From Orientallactaga sibirica (taxonomy: Eukaryota; Chordata; Mammalia; Rodentia; Dipodidae), in contig JAEOAD010000015.1 in assembly GCA_036365145.1 (NCBI GenBank), forward strand, positions 38,207,501 to 38,271,500: a stretch of 64,000 bases of DNA, in the 5' to 3' direction. The translations under genes and the position numbers were made by a program. Below, one piece after another: positions 1-11,604 of this stretch. The notes beneath the pieces are model-generated. The model was not told where the DNA came from and ran no database searches. It worked only from the letters and a program-made list of their open reading frames with translations. The first letter of the stretch is position 1. Each line of letters opens with the position of its first letter.

Positions 1-1179
1 CCTCAATCTTTGCTCAGTCACAATGATGGCCAAGCCTGAACAGAATTTGGGGAAGTCTCTGAGGTTGGGGGACAAAGCAGCCCCTCAGAACATGTATACA
101 AACACTGTCTTTTATCTTCAAAATTTATACCAGTTTTCTATTTTATCATATAGTATAGGTTTTAATCATCTGATTCTTCATTTCTACCTTTAGGAATGCA
201 CCCCACTCTACCCCACCCCTCCACCCCAACTTAGCAATGAGTCTGTGGGATATTGCAGTGTGTACTTTCTGATGTCTAGAAACCCACGCCAGCATTCAGC
301 AAGCCCTGGCCACACATGGGCACAGAATCCATGGCCTGGGGATGCAGAGGTGAGTTAGACCAGGCCTCTAGCCCCAGGCAGGACAGTGCAACTCTAGACA
401 AACCCAGCACTGCAGCAGTCAGGCTATAGTGGTAGTGACCACATGCAGACGACAATCTCACACCACACATCCTTCACCTTATCTCTACCTTGAACACAAT
501 TTCAGGCCAGAAACTTTCAGGACTATTGCAGAGATAGAGAAACTAAAGCTACAAGGGTAAATGACTTGTCTCAAGCCTCAAAGATGATAGGTGGAGGAAA
601 CAGGGTTTCCACCCAGGGCTTCCTTCAATGCCTGGGTTCTTCCTATGCTATTGATTCCTATGATAAAAAGAGGATGATCTCATAGAACTATGAGCCCAGT
701 CTGGAAGAATGATTGATAAAGGCAGTAATGCTAAGGTTGAGTCTTCAAGGAAAAGTAGGAGTTGGCCAGACATTCACAAGCACTGGGATGCAGGCTTTTG
801 GCAGGGGAAGACCCTGTATAAATATGGGGTGCTCAAAGTGATGGGGCTTTCTTGAGACTTGAAGAGGAGCCTGTGACTGCAGTGAGTAATATGAAGCAGG
901 GACAAGACATAAGTCCAGAGAGGTGGGTGGGACCAGAACACAAGGCTTTTTGTGAAAGGAAATGATCCTTCCAGCTTTAGGGAAGGAATAGAAGTTTATT
1001 AAGTGGAGGAATGGCATGATCAGATTTGTGCCTAGGGAAGTTATTGCCAGCCGTGTATAGGAGATGAAATAAAGGGGAGACTGGAGGCTCTTCTGGGATC
1101 TATCTATCCATCTCCATTTGTCTCTATCATTTATCTGTGTTCTTGTCTCTGACCGCATCTGTCTAGTTATCAGCCTCTA

Positions 1180-1360
1180 TCCAATCCTTTGGCTTCATTA
1201 TATAACCCCAGGCAAGCCACTTTCACTAGTGTGAGCCAAGGGTCCCTCATCAATAAAATGAGGATTATAACGCCAGCCTCAATAGGCTAGACTTGGGATT
1301 AAGTGTGATATTGCGTGTGAAACCTTTTTATATATTACAAAGTGCCATACAAATGTGAAG
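1180..1360 (+). repeat. MIR fragment
   Basis: Contains the diverged MIR core (caagccactttcac, then aaaatgaggattataa, then a gattaagtgtgata tail). Confidence 0.6.
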
Positions 1361-1788
1361 GATTACTAGCATCTAGCTTTTGCACTCTCAGGTGTATTTT
1401 GCCTCCAACACTCATTCATTCATTGAGTAGACATTATGCTAAATACCATCCTATATATCTGGAAAGAGGAGTAGGAAGAAACAGAGGGGAGAGAGAAGCT
1501 TATAACAAATCAGAAAGATTACCGCCTTCAACTGGCTAAGAGTTGATATCCACAAAAATCTATTAATGGAAGCCTCTGGTCAGTGTTTCTAACTTGCGAC
1601 ATATCTGTCCAGTTGTCTATCTCTCTCCATCCATTCATCCATTCACACCTCTGGCTGTCTAGTTTTGTTTATCTATATTCACATATGGCCACTGACTTAG
1701 GACCATTCTAGTCACATTCAGTCACCTTGTTGCTATAACTCATTCCTCACCATACAGTTTTGAGATTACATGCTTTAAAATAAGAGAA

Positions 1789-1969
1789 GGGCTGGAGATA
1801 TGTCTTGCTTACATAAAGCCTATCAGCCTGGGTTTCATTCCCCAGAAACCACATAAAGCCAGATGCACAAAGTGGCACATGTATCTGGAGTTTGTTTGCA
1901 GGAACAAGAGGCCCTGGTGGGCCCATACTTTCTCCTGCTGTGTCTGCCTCTTTCTCTCTGTCTCAAAGA
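1789..1969 (+). mobile_element. DIP-like B2-superfamily SINE (short form)
   Basis: The tRNA-like head is gggctggagatatg, with a diverged A box and a B box-like ggtttcattcc. The body is agccagatgcacaaagtggc, followed by a CT-rich tail. It is flanked by perfect 12-bp direct repeats aaaataagagaa (1777-1788 and 1970-1981). Confidence 0.9.
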
Positions 1970-2349
1970 AAAATAAGAGAAAAATATCATGAAAATACCA
2001 CTTCCAAGGTGATGTGGAAGTTCTCCACTTTCTTTACAGCTTTATGATTCTCTTATTCCTTTCCATGTGGCTCTCAGGACTTTTATGAAGACTCAAATTG
2101 GTCCCACATGGATCTGACACTCCATGAGTCAAGAAAGGTTTTCAGCTTAGAATTACAGCCAATTTCACAGAATTCTATAAGCTCTGTGACTAACCTGGGA
2201 CTTCCCAGAGAGTTCCTAACAACTACTACCCTCTGCATTTTTAGCAAAGATTGTCAAGAGTCTGTGGTGACTTTGTACTGTAAGTCCCTGTATCTAAGTA
2301 CCCCTTAAGATGCAGAATTACACCATCAGGTACAAGTGCAGTTGTACAA

Positions 2350-2500
2350 TTTACAAGCATTGTAACTTCAGTCAAGTTATTCAGCCACTCTGGACCTCCA
2401 TGTAAGAATCAACAGAATGAAGACAGTGCCTGCTTGATAGTTGTCATAGGCCTAAGTGATAGAATGTCCAGCATGAGCTGCTGGCACAAGGCCTGACTTT
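2350..2500 (+). repeat. MIR fragment
   Basis: The stretch tgtaacttcagtcaagttat followed by ctctggacctcc matches the MIR pattern. Confidence 0.6.
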
Positions 2501-3482
2501 TTCTATCCACCTGTCCAGGTAGGACTCTGCTTATTTCCCCTTAATGATGGAGCCTATGGTCAACAATCTTTAGTACCTCATCATCATGTCGTTGTGGTTT
2601 TGCGAGTATGTCTTTCCACTTAAGTGTTTGTGCAAGAGTGGATGTCTGTGAATGTGTTTTAAACTCTGGCCCACTATTCATGACTGCTAAGACACCAGGA
2701 CAGTGGCACACAGTAGAGCTCTTGGTGACAGTGTTTGTACCCCTTCGCAGAAGTCCATTTTAGTCACATGTGGCTATACAACTAAGGAACTGTAACTTTG
2801 GAAAGTTAAGTTCAGTTCGTTTAAGTTGTTACAAGTGACAAGTGAATCAAACAATAGAGCTCCAAGATATGCCCTTGTTTTTCATTACTCCTAAAATAAT
2901 GATGGTATGGAAAAAGTTACTGCTTAAACTATCTTTCTGGCACTTAGATATTCACTAACTTATTTAACCCAGGTCAGCCCTGTGACACCTACTTTTTCCT
3001 GAAAAAAAGAACTGAGGCATTAGGAAATAGTAATTCCCTCAAAGTCCCATCTGGCAGCCTCATCGTCTAAGAGTCAGAGACAGAAAGACCTTTGGAGATC
3101 ACCAAGTATAAGTTCTCATTTGAAGAATGATGGAGCTGAGGAGCACAGGCAGAGAGATGGCCCCCCAGGATTGTCAGAGTTGCATAAGAGCCTTCATCTC
3201 CTGCTATGATTTTTCTCCCACATCACAAGCCCATCATTAAAATAGAGATTTTTTTAACCATCACCAATTTCCTTGCTTCCAGCCAATCTTTCATTTTTAT
3301 AGACTGTCCCTATATTCTTAGATGCTGCCAAGTCACCAAAAAGTCAGGAATGGAGTTCTTTCTAAACAAATCAATTTTTACAAAGAATGAACAAATCCTC
3401 TCCCAGAAGTTTGAGCATGTCCTCCAGAGAATACAGAAATTCAAGCAAGGTATCTTGGAAGTAGATAGAAAAGGCTTAATCC

Positions 3483-3503
3483 TTTTTTTTTTTTTTTTTT
3501 TTT
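3483..3503. repeat. poly-T tract
   Basis: A run of 21 T with no recognisable SINE or LINE body beside it. Confidence 0.9.
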
Positions 3504-3984
3504 AAGAAGGGAGGAAAAAAAACCCAAACAACTTTTGTGATGCCTAATAATATTCTCTTCTCATCTCATTTCCCAACAACTATTTTGTCTTAAGGCTCTG
3601 GGAGCCTGTGGGACACTGTGGTGTGATTTTTATCTTCATGATTAAAGTGTTACACTTTATTGAGTTCTTTACATCAGCAGCAAAATCTGCAATGCAGGAT
3701 TTTACATAACACCTCATTTTCTTCTCGCACCATTACTGTTATTAACCTGGTGGCAATAAACAGAAAATACAGCTTTACTTATGCTGTGCTCTTTATTTTT
3801 TTTTTCCAACAGCAAGAAGGAAAAAAGGAAGGGAGGGGCTAGGGAGACTCAGAATAAATAGGGAAGGACACTTTTCCTTATAAGTTCCTTTGATGACTGC
3901 CCTTCTCCCTCCTTGTTCCATAGTAGCATGTCTCAAAGAAGACCTAGAATAGAGATTGACTCTGCTCAGATGTTTTCTCCTCCA

Positions 3985-4330
3985 TTATGAACTGACCCAT
4001 TTATTCACTCTGGATGGATTCCCTCAGAACCCATTGTATGCCTGACACAGTGCTGGATGTTGGCTAGAAAAAGATTAATGCAATATGATTCCAAGTCTTG
4101 AGGAATGCTTGGTCCAGTGGAAGAGCTAGAGACGCAGAGCGATGATAATGAGACAGTGGTGTGAATGTGAAAAAGACAGAGGGTAGGGTGGCTGTATAAG
4201 TGCAAGAGCATAATCAAATACTCTGGGATAGATTAGAGAAGTGAGCCAGAAGGTAAGACAATTATATCTGGCTCTGAAGGATTCTAGGTGACGTAAGGCA
4301 TTCTGAGTAACAGCATGATTAAGGCCTTCC
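3985..4330 (-). repeat. L2 3' end, antisense
   Basis: The reversed L2 end is recognisable as tttattcactctggatgg, ccattgtatgcctgacacag and tgctggatgttgg, followed by L2-like sequence. Confidence 0.55.
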
Positions 4331-4689
4331 ATGGCACACCGTGGAAGCTGGACTGGTGAAAGCCTGCTAGCAGAGAGTACAAGACCTTATGAGGTTGGAG
4401 GTGGAAGTAGACCAAGAGAGACATGGTCTTCATCTAGGAACTATCTTCCATATCTGCTGAGAATGTACCCTTTGCTTAGAGAATCACTGCCAAGGGATAC
4501 AGTGGGAAGAATTTATACTGCCGGTAGATCTAGGTTCTGCCCTTGCCTCTGCACTTCCCGACCCTGAACTGTGCATTCATTTATAAAACAGGCGCAGAGA
4601 GAAAGAGACAGTGATTGTGAACAAGGGATGTAAGTTGTTGACAACAGTTCATGTATCAATGAAAAGTGGGCAGGGGAGCAGAACTCCAA

Positions 4690-4867
4690 ACAGTTCAGAG
4701 AGCCCTTCTGCCTTCTTCCATGTGAGGTTGAGCAGAAGGCCCTACTCAATGCTAGCATCTTGATCTTGGACTTCCTGGCCTCCAGAACTGTGAAAAATAA
4801 TTTCTATTCTTTGTAAATTATTTGGCCTCAGGTATTCTGTTCAAGCAGCCCAATATGGACTGAGACA
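4690..4867 (+). mobile_element. MLT1-type MaLR LTR remnant
   Basis: The 3' half of an MLT1-like LTR. It has ccatgtgaggttgagcagaa, cttgatcttggacttcctgg, cctccagaactgtgaaaaat and the terminal ggactgagacaag. The 5' half is not recognisable. Confidence 0.75.
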
Positions 4868-5307
4868 AGAACCTACGGGGCAGGTATCATACTCAAAGTT
4901 GTAAAATGATGGCATCCAATCTCAATAAGTGGCCTCTTTGCCCCATGTTAAGAAGTTGAGTTAGTATGAACTTGGATCCATACTGAGCACTAGAAATCTG
5001 CCCTATTGGGCCCTGTTCTAGAAAGTGACTCTTGGCTTCATTTACCCAAGAGTGGGCTAGCTGGTTTTTTGAGCAGAGTCTGAGAGAAGGAAAACTCTTA
5101 GATTCATTCACACGGAGTGAACCTGCTGCCACTGTTTTGATATTCCTGTGGCTGCTGTGTCTGCTAATAAGCACTCATTGGTGTTTTTTATTGAACAGCC
5201 AAAAACATGAAGATGTGAATAATTAGCATTCTGTGGGCAAGGGACAGGCCACACATGAGTGAGGATTATATGAGCATTATATGAGCAAGGAACACAGTAC
5301 TTTTTAA

Positions 5308-5504
5308 GAATTTATTTATTTGAAAGAGAGAGAGAAAGATAGACAGAGAGAGAATGGGCATGCTATGGCCTCTAGCCACTGCAAATGAACTCGAAACACA
5401 TGTGGCACCTTGTGATTCTGGTTTATGTGGGTACTGGGGAATCTAAATGGGTCCTTAGGTTCACAGACAAGTGCCTTAACCTCTAAGCCATCTCTCTCCA
5501 GCCC
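5308..5504 (-). mobile_element. DIP-like SINE (short form)
   Basis: Antisense copy. It runs from a GA-rich start through actgcaaatgaactcgaaac to ccatctctctccagccc. Imperfect target duplications occur (agtactttttaa and agaacttttaaa). Confidence 0.9.
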
Positions 5505-6307
5505 AGAACTTTTAAACTCTAAAGAATTCTTTAAACACTTGCTCAGCAGGAAAGGATCTAGGGGGAGGACTAATGAAATGTGTTGACTCAGAACACACAC
5601 ATATACATGCATACACACACATGGTTCACACCATTCACTGATGATATCATTGTAAGCCTACCTGTTGTTTTAGTATTTCTGTGGGTGACTCATGACTTTT
5701 AACATTTATTGCTTTCAACAGTAGTTAACATATCTCATGCATGTACACATTTTTCTGGTTCAAAAAGGCAACCAGGTCATTGAGAAAGTGGGGCAAACAG
5801 CATGGATTAAGTTCAGTCAGCATCTCTTAACATTCCTCGTCAATATTGGCTATTTGTTCTGTTCAAGGACAAAGGTAAACTAAGGCACAGGAAACCCCAT
5901 TATGTTATTCTAAACAAGCTAAGTACTTGATTGTAAGATTAACTTCAGGGTATGTTACAGGGCTGGAACTGAGCCAAAAAAGTTATTTGTAAGGTGATAA
6001 GAGGTATTCCCACAGCTCTCTTCCACAATTCATTCTCATTGTTCATTCCCAGAGTTTGTTATTAGAGTTCATTCCCATATCAATTTCACTATGTCAGTGG
6101 TCTCATCTTTGTGCCTTTATTCACACCCTCCCTTCCTTGCTTTAATTCAGGATCTTAGCATTTTTAATTAATCATCACTTGGTTATAACAAAAATATCCT
6201 AACTATTCTACATGCATTTGTGTATGTATGGACTTATAATGTCAAGTTAATCTTTATAATATAGTTTCTGTAGCAATCTTTCTAGTATCTCGCATTTTTT
6301 TTCTTTT

Positions 6308-6387
6308 TGTGCTACTGGAGATGGAATCCTGGACCTCATATGTAGTAAGCAAATGCTATACCACTAAGCTACACTACCAGACATAAA
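6308..6387 (-). mobile_element. ID-like SINE fragment
   Basis: Antisense tRNA-Ala-like ID sequence: gctactggagatggaatcct, then aaatgctataccactaagct. Confidence 0.65.
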
Positions 6388-6734
6388 ATCCCTCTAAAAT
6401 CTAAACAGAATCATGTATGTTTCCATAAATACTTCTATAGATTTAACTTTTTAATTCATTTTTGTTATTTATTCTATTTCCTACTTACAGGAAAAGTTTT
6501 ATTCCTTATAGGCTCAAAAGGTCTAGCTTAACTATGCCTATGAAGTCTCTACTCACTCCACCTAGCACACAACTTCCTTCATGGGCTGAGTGGTTGGGGT
6601 CTTGGGACTCACAAGCTCCATGTAGACTGCCTGCCTTCCCACCAGAGGATTCTTTACCTATCACGACTTAGTAAACAACTTTTCCATCTCGAAGTTGCTC
6701 CAGCATCAACTTTCCTTTTAAAAATCTTTCCTAA

Positions 6735-6945
6735 AGGCTGGAAAGATGGCTTAGCAGTTAAGGCGCTTGCCTGAGAAGCCTAAGGACCCAGATTCCATCT
6801 CTTTCCAGATCCCACAAATGTGAGGCAAGTGCCCACTAGGTGGCATAAGCATCTGGATTTTGATTTCAGTGGCTGAGGCCCTGGTGCACTAATTTTCTCT
6901 CTCCCCTCGCTTTCTCACTCTCTCTAAAAATAAAAAAATAAAATG
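6735..6945 (+). mobile_element. DIP-like SINE (long form)
   Basis: The head is ggctggaaagatggcttagc. The body carries the extra segment gcccactaggtggcataagc seen in the long subfamily. The A-rich tail ends before a repeat of the target (ttcctaa at both sides). Confidence 0.9.
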
Positions 6946-7059
6946 AATTTTTCCTAACCACTCACTAGTCAGCCACAGTTTTCCTGAGTCTATATACAAC
7001 CCTCATCGTATCACTTGAAAGGCTTATGCGCACATATCTGTCTCTTCCCATCATACTAT

Positions 7060-7175
7060 GGAAAGAATAAGAAGGGAGAAAGGGAAGAAGGGGGAGAGAA
7101 AAAAAATCATAAAGAGTGAAGAGAGGAGCAAGATAACTAAGGGGAGAAGGATGGTGAAGAAAGAACAAAGGAACA
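7060..7175. repeat. purine-rich low-complexity stretch
   Basis: Almost continuous A/G, with an AAGGGAGA-like texture and no unit repeat. Confidence 0.7.
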
Positions 7176-7356
7176 GGTATCAAATCCCTGCCTGTTACTT
7201 TCTCGACCTCTTCTCCTGCTTATTACCATGAATAAAGCAGGAAGGAGCCACTTTATTTTTACCCCAGGGTAAAGCACACCATTTCAGCTTGGATGCTGGC
7301 ACCTTGATCACTTCTTTGAAAATTGGTACCTTGTGCTCTTCTACATGGGAAGATTG

Positions 7357-7563
7357 CATTAACATGGAAATGACTGAATGGTCACCCTGAGCAGGCACTC
7401 CCTGCAGGTCATGCCAAGAAAATGACTTTGCAATTGTGTGAAGAAGATAAAGTATGAAAGGATGGTAGCATCTCTCCCTAGTTAGAGGCCAAAGGGGGAA
7501 GCTGCAAAGCAAAAAGACCAACTATTTGAAGACTATAAGACAATTAGGCACCATGGTGAAAAG
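7357..7563 (+). repeat. duplicated block, copy 1
   Basis: This 207-bp block begins cattaacatggaaatgactg and ends gcaccatggtgaaaag. A second copy, about 88% identical by eye, lies in the same orientation at 9314-9523. Similarity stops abruptly at both ends. The family is not recognised; a distant L2 origin is possible. Confidence 0.9.
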
Positions 7564-7673
7564 GGCCCCAAGAAGCCATTCTCTCATTTTAAGGCTGGAA
7601 GTTAAAGTCTAGAGAAGGAGGCTTCTCTAGGTTCATAGAGTAGTTTAGGAGGAGAGCCAAGGTGAGTTTCTAG

Positions 7674-7675
<2 letters not shown>

Positions 7676-7709
<34 letters not shown>
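7676..7709. repeat. poly-A tract
   Basis: A run of 34 A. The sequence before it is not a recognisable SINE. Confidence 0.95.
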
Positions 7710-7714
<5 letters not shown>

Positions 7715-7794
7715 TAACATTAACCAAAAGCCTGCTATACATCCTCTGCTTGTGGTTAGCCATCTATCCTTACCCCATAGATCAGCAGACACTT

Positions 7795-7875
7795 CCTGCA
7801 GTAGGTGTTCCCAAGCATTCAGACCTCAGCTATTTATTGAGTTCCTAATATGTGCCCAGGGGTGCACTAGTTTCA
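7795..7875 (-). repeat. L2 fragment, antisense
   Basis: tatttattgagttcctaata followed by tgtgcccagg is the reversed L2 3' end. Confidence 0.6.
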
Positions 7876-8119
7876 TTGTTCTTTGCTTTTGAATGAAGCA
7901 ACATTAACTTTTAATTATCAAGTTAAAATGTCCCTTAGCTCTCGTGGGCTTACATATTAGGCTCAATCTTCTTTTTGATTCTTCTTTTCATTCAGAATGG
8001 GGCTTCCCGAGGATAAAGCTGGCTTGGCTTTCCCACTTGTAGCTATGCCCCTTTCTTCAGGAGCAGAAATGTGGGAGATACCCAAGGGGGAGGGCCAAGA
8101 AGAGGCTTTGGACATGATG

Positions 8120-8300
8120 AAATGTAAGTTAGAATCCCAACTCAATTCCTAACTAGCTATGAGCTCCTGACAAGCCAGTCTCTGAGCTTTTACTAAGATC
8201 ATGATCTTATTTCCTTTGTGGGTTGTTGAGACTTGGATGAGATAATTGGTGAGAGACTGTCTTATAAACTCTATACAAATGTGCAAGATGGTAGTTATTG
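8120..8300 (+). repeat. MIR fragment
   Basis: Shows cctaactagctatgagctcc, then gatgagataattgg and a late MIR end. Confidence 0.55.
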
Positions 8301-8579
8301 TCAATAGACTTCCTATTGAGTAAGGAGAAATTTACACTTATCTGAATTGGGTCCCCAAGCTTCTCTCAACCCTATGCTGCTATAGCACCTGCTCCTCTCC
8401 TTCACTCCTCAAATCCCTTACCACACATGTAATTTCATGCAAAATGTCCATCTTTCCCACAAGGCTTTGAGCTCCAGGAGGCCCATATGCCCCATGCCAA
8501 GCACAGCACTCACACATAGCATCACTGTGTAATTGAAAAGAGCATATTGAGAGGATGTAAGCCACCAGCCATTTTGTTA

Positions 8580-8720
8580 GGCACACCTCCAATTACGTCA
8601 TTTAACTTCACGACAATGCCGTGTGTTCAGCATTATCTGTAGGGTCTAAGAGGGAAATTGATTCTACAGGTCATAAAGGTCACTCATGGCTAAAATGGCA
8701 TTGGAAGCCAAGTCTATCAG
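8580..8720 (-). repeat. MIR fragment
   Basis: Antisense MIR pattern: tcatttaacttcacgacaat, later gtaggg and aggtcataaaggtcactcat. Confidence 0.45.
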
Positions 8721-8889
8721 ACCTCCAAATCTCTCCACACTTAAGACTTCCCTTCTGTGATCACTGCCATCAGCAGAGCCATCATTAGGGTCACCAGTGC
8801 TGATATCAAGAGCAGGCACAAGGGGAAGTATTTCTTTTTTGTGGATGCAGAGGCTGGGCTGTTCTGATTAAGGTGAGATGAAAAGCTTA

Positions 8890-8999
8890 GTGCTTTTTTA
8901 GGCTTGGGTTTGAGTCTCAGCTCCACCATTTGCAAGCTCTTCTTGCCCTGTTTTGCCTCATCTTATTTTTATTTCATTTATTTTGTTTATTTCGTTTGT

Positions 9000-9030
<31 letters not shown>

Positions 9031-9300
9031 CTTTTAGAGAGAGACAATTGGTGTGCTAGGACCTCAGCCACCGCAATTGAACTCAACACTTGTACCACCT
9101 AGTGGGCATGTGCAACCTTGTACTTGCCTCACCTTTGTGCATCTGGTTTACGTGGGATCTGGAGAGTCAAACATGGGTCTTTAGGCTTCGCAGGCAAGCG
9201 CCTTAACTGCTAAGCCATCTCTTCAGCCCCTGGTTGCCTCATCTGTTAACAGTACTTACCAGATAGACTGCCATAGAAATGATCACAGGACCAGACCTAG
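8890..9300 (+). repeat. MIR split by a SINE
   Basis: MIR start (ggtttgagtctcagctccac, then catttgcaagctcttcttgc) is interrupted at 8964 by a DIP-like SINE. It resumes at 9234 with cctcatctgttaacagtact. Confidence 0.6.
8964..9230 (-). mobile_element. DIP-like SINE (long form), inserted in a MIR
   Basis: Antisense copy with an expanded (ttta)n tail at 8998-9030 and the head tctcttcagcccc. Perfect 11-bp target duplications ttgcctcatct flank it (8953-8963 and 9234-9244). Confidence 0.92.
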
Positions 9301-9313
9301 GTAGTGTTTCATA

Positions 9314-9523
9314 CATTAACATGGAAATGACTGAATGGTCACCCTGAGCAAGCTATACCTGTAAGCCATGCCAAGAAAAGGACTTTGCAATTGTATCTTG
9401 AAAGAGATAAAGTATGAAAGGATGGCAGCATCTATCCCCAGTTAGAGGCCAAAGGAGAAGTCTTCAAAGCAAAACAAACAACTATTTGAAGAATATAAGA
9501 CAATTAGGCACAATGGTGAAAAG
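9314..9523 (+). repeat. duplicated block, copy 2
   Basis: Second copy of the 7357-7563 block, in the same orientation. It has about 23 substitutions and one 3-bp length difference by eye. Confidence 0.9.
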
Positions 9524-9539
9524 TCAGCAGCTTCCATAG

Positions 9540-9720
9540 TGTGAATGGGAGTGTCTGTTGTAGGGTCAGATAGCCTGGGTTCTGCCTGTTATCACTATGT
9601 GATTTGGGGGTTATCTCACAAGTGATTTAACGTCTTTATTCCTCATTTGTAGGTGAGGTTTCTATCTGATAACTATATTGGAAAATTGATAAATACCTGG
9701 AAAATAGTAAAGCTACCCTG
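9540..9720 (+). repeat. MIR fragment
   Basis: Contains gtcagatagcctgggttctg, tcactatgtgatttgg and ttcctcatttgtaggtgagg. Confidence 0.65.
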
Positions 9721-9879
9721 TTATTTTATCCCTCACAGCCCCTCTGGATAGAATCTAGTCCCTGGCACTTCCTATCACCCTCCATAATTCCCTTTATAGA
9801 ATCTAGACCCTAGACTTATATCATCATATCCCACATTGGCCCTTTCTGAGACCAGGATAACTGGCCCCTTCACTCATTT

Positions 9880-9985
9880 TATTTGTTTAACCATTCAGCA
9901 AACATCCTCTGTGTACCCAACCCAGGGATCCAGAGGTGAACCAGACAGCATCTTAGCCCTCTAAGAGTTCACAGACCCTGCCCTC
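9880..9985 (-). repeat. L2 fragment, antisense
   Basis: Contains accattcagcaaacatcctc, gggatccagaggtgaaccag and ctaagagttcacag, the reversed L2 3' end. Confidence 0.65.
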
Positions 9986-10190
9986 TCTCTAAAAATATGT
10001 TTGTTCTTGGAACAAAACCTTATGATATCCATACTGTCCTTGCTTTCTTCCAACTTCCCAGGTAACACCACAGTCTCATTTGTAATTTATTTGGGACGTT
10101 TTTGCCTGAGTTCCATGGGGAAAGGAACTTCTTGGAATAAGAGAAGTTGTCCAAAAGTTCTCTAACGCCTATCACTGCCCCCTCCCAGCG

Positions 10191-10211
10191 TGTGTGTGTG
10201 TGTGTGTGTGT

Positions 10212-10248
<37 letters not shown>
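10191..10248. repeat. (TG)11-CG-(CA)17 palindromic microsatellite
   Basis: (TG)11 at 10191-10212, CG at 10213-10214, then (CA)17 at 10215-10248. The two runs are complementary, so at least 22 bp can pair as a hairpin. Confidence 0.95.
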
Positions 10249-10250
<2 letters not shown>

Positions 10251-10419
10251 CTTAACTCAATGCACTTTTCAAAGTCTAAGGTGAGCTGTGCCCAAACCTC
10301 AAAGAACCTCAGTTCCGGGGGAGAGAGCCTGCCTGGGGCTTGCTTGGCTATGATCAAGAGTTTACCTTGTTAGACTGCAGGCTCCTTAGAGCAGAGCTGC
10401 GGGAGGCAGGTGGGGGAGG

Positions 10420-10545
10420 CATCTTGTAGTCAGCTGCCTGGGTTTCTGTTCTCACTCTGCCCTTCTCGCTGTGTTATGCTGAACAAATTATCTAAACCTT
10501 GGTCACTCCCAACTCTGAAAAACAGGAACAACAACAAAGTTCACC
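10420..10545 (+). repeat. MIR fragment
   Basis: Contains ctgcctgggtttctgttctc, then ctgaacaaattatctaaacc. Confidence 0.6.
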
Positions 10546-10849
10546 CTTCTCAGCTTGTCATTATCATCTCCCAACCTGAGATAGAGCTCCTCTGCCCAGC
10601 CTAGATTGAGGGCAAACCAGGAAGAATTGAACCTCCTCAGATTGCCCTTCCTTCACTGGACTAAATTTGTGTTAAAGGCTGACATTCTCCGGAATGGGAA
10701 GGATTCAGCCCCACACTGGGATCCCAAACTCAAGGTTTGAATTGTGCCAAGTGAGATGAAGCAGAGAGACAGCTCAGAATGCAGAACGAAAACCCATTTC
10801 CTCCCTGGTGTCTAAGAGGAAGCAAACTCCACACTAAATTATGTTGCAA

Positions 10850-11190
10850 ATATGCCCCAAGGTAGTTTTAATTTTATTGGCACTGATTTTAATTTACTCT
10901 TTAGGCCCCTGATTGCAGGATGAGCTGTTGGCTGCTGGCAAGGGGACAGCCCTTCATCACTGGGTTTTAATTAAGGTTCTTAGGATTGGAAGAAGATGCC
11001 CCTTCCTCCACTTCTATTCTCATTCCCAAGTGATAATTAAGGACCCTGTTTTTGCAATGTACTCCCCTCTCTAGAATAGACACAGAAAAGTACATTATTT
11101 TGTTGCTGGGAAAACCTTAAAATGCAATTTTTGTTTATTGTCACTAATCCAATCATGGGTTCATTTTCCCATTCATTTGTTTATCAAATT
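10850..11190. other. repeat-free AT-rich stretch, possible conserved element
   Basis: No transposon signature. It has several TAATT-type homeodomain-like core motifs (ggttttaattaaggttc, gtgataattaagg). Function is inferred from base texture only. Confidence 0.25.
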
Positions 11191-11192
11191 TT

Positions 11193-11406
11193 TATTTATT
11201 TATTTATTTGAGAGAGAGAGAGAAAGAGGTAGATAGATATATAGAGAGAAATAGAAAGGACATGCCAGAGCCTCTAGCCATTGCCAATGAACTCCAGATG
11301 CATGCACCACCTTCTGCATCTAGCTTATGTGGGTACTGGAGAATTGAAACTGGGTCTTTAGGTTTCGCAGGCAAGTGCCTCAACTGCTAAGCCATTTCTG
11401 CAGCCC
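11193..11406 (-). mobile_element. DIP-like SINE (short form)
   Basis: (ttta)n tail, GA run, then caatgaactccagatgcatg and the head ccatttctgcagccc. Imperfect target repeat (tttatcaaattttta and tttatcagacttttaa). Confidence 0.92.
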
Positions 11407-11560
11407 TTTATCAGACTTTTAATAACAAGCTAGCATATACTATCCCTTGTCCTAGTCCTGTAGATTTAAAACAATCAACAATATATGATCCTTGCCCTCA
11501 AAGAGCTCACATCCTAATGAGAAGTGAAAATACAGAAGCATAACCTCATTGAAGAAGGTT
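11407..11560 (-). repeat. L2 fragment, antisense
   Basis: ctagcatatactatcccttg and gatccttgccctcaaagagc, then tcacatcctaatgagaag, are the reversed L2 end. Confidence 0.65.
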
Positions 11561-11604
11561 GATCACTCAGCCTGCTGGATAAAATGAAGCTTTAAAAAAT
11601 TATC

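Noticed and set aside
745..1158. 137-codon ORF on the - strand
   Set aside because: No recognisable protein, no splice or start context, and the region is intronic.
6735..6800. tRNA gene-like sequence with A and B boxes
   Set aside because: It is the tRNA-derived head of a SINE, repeated many times in the window. It lacks a foldable acceptor stem.
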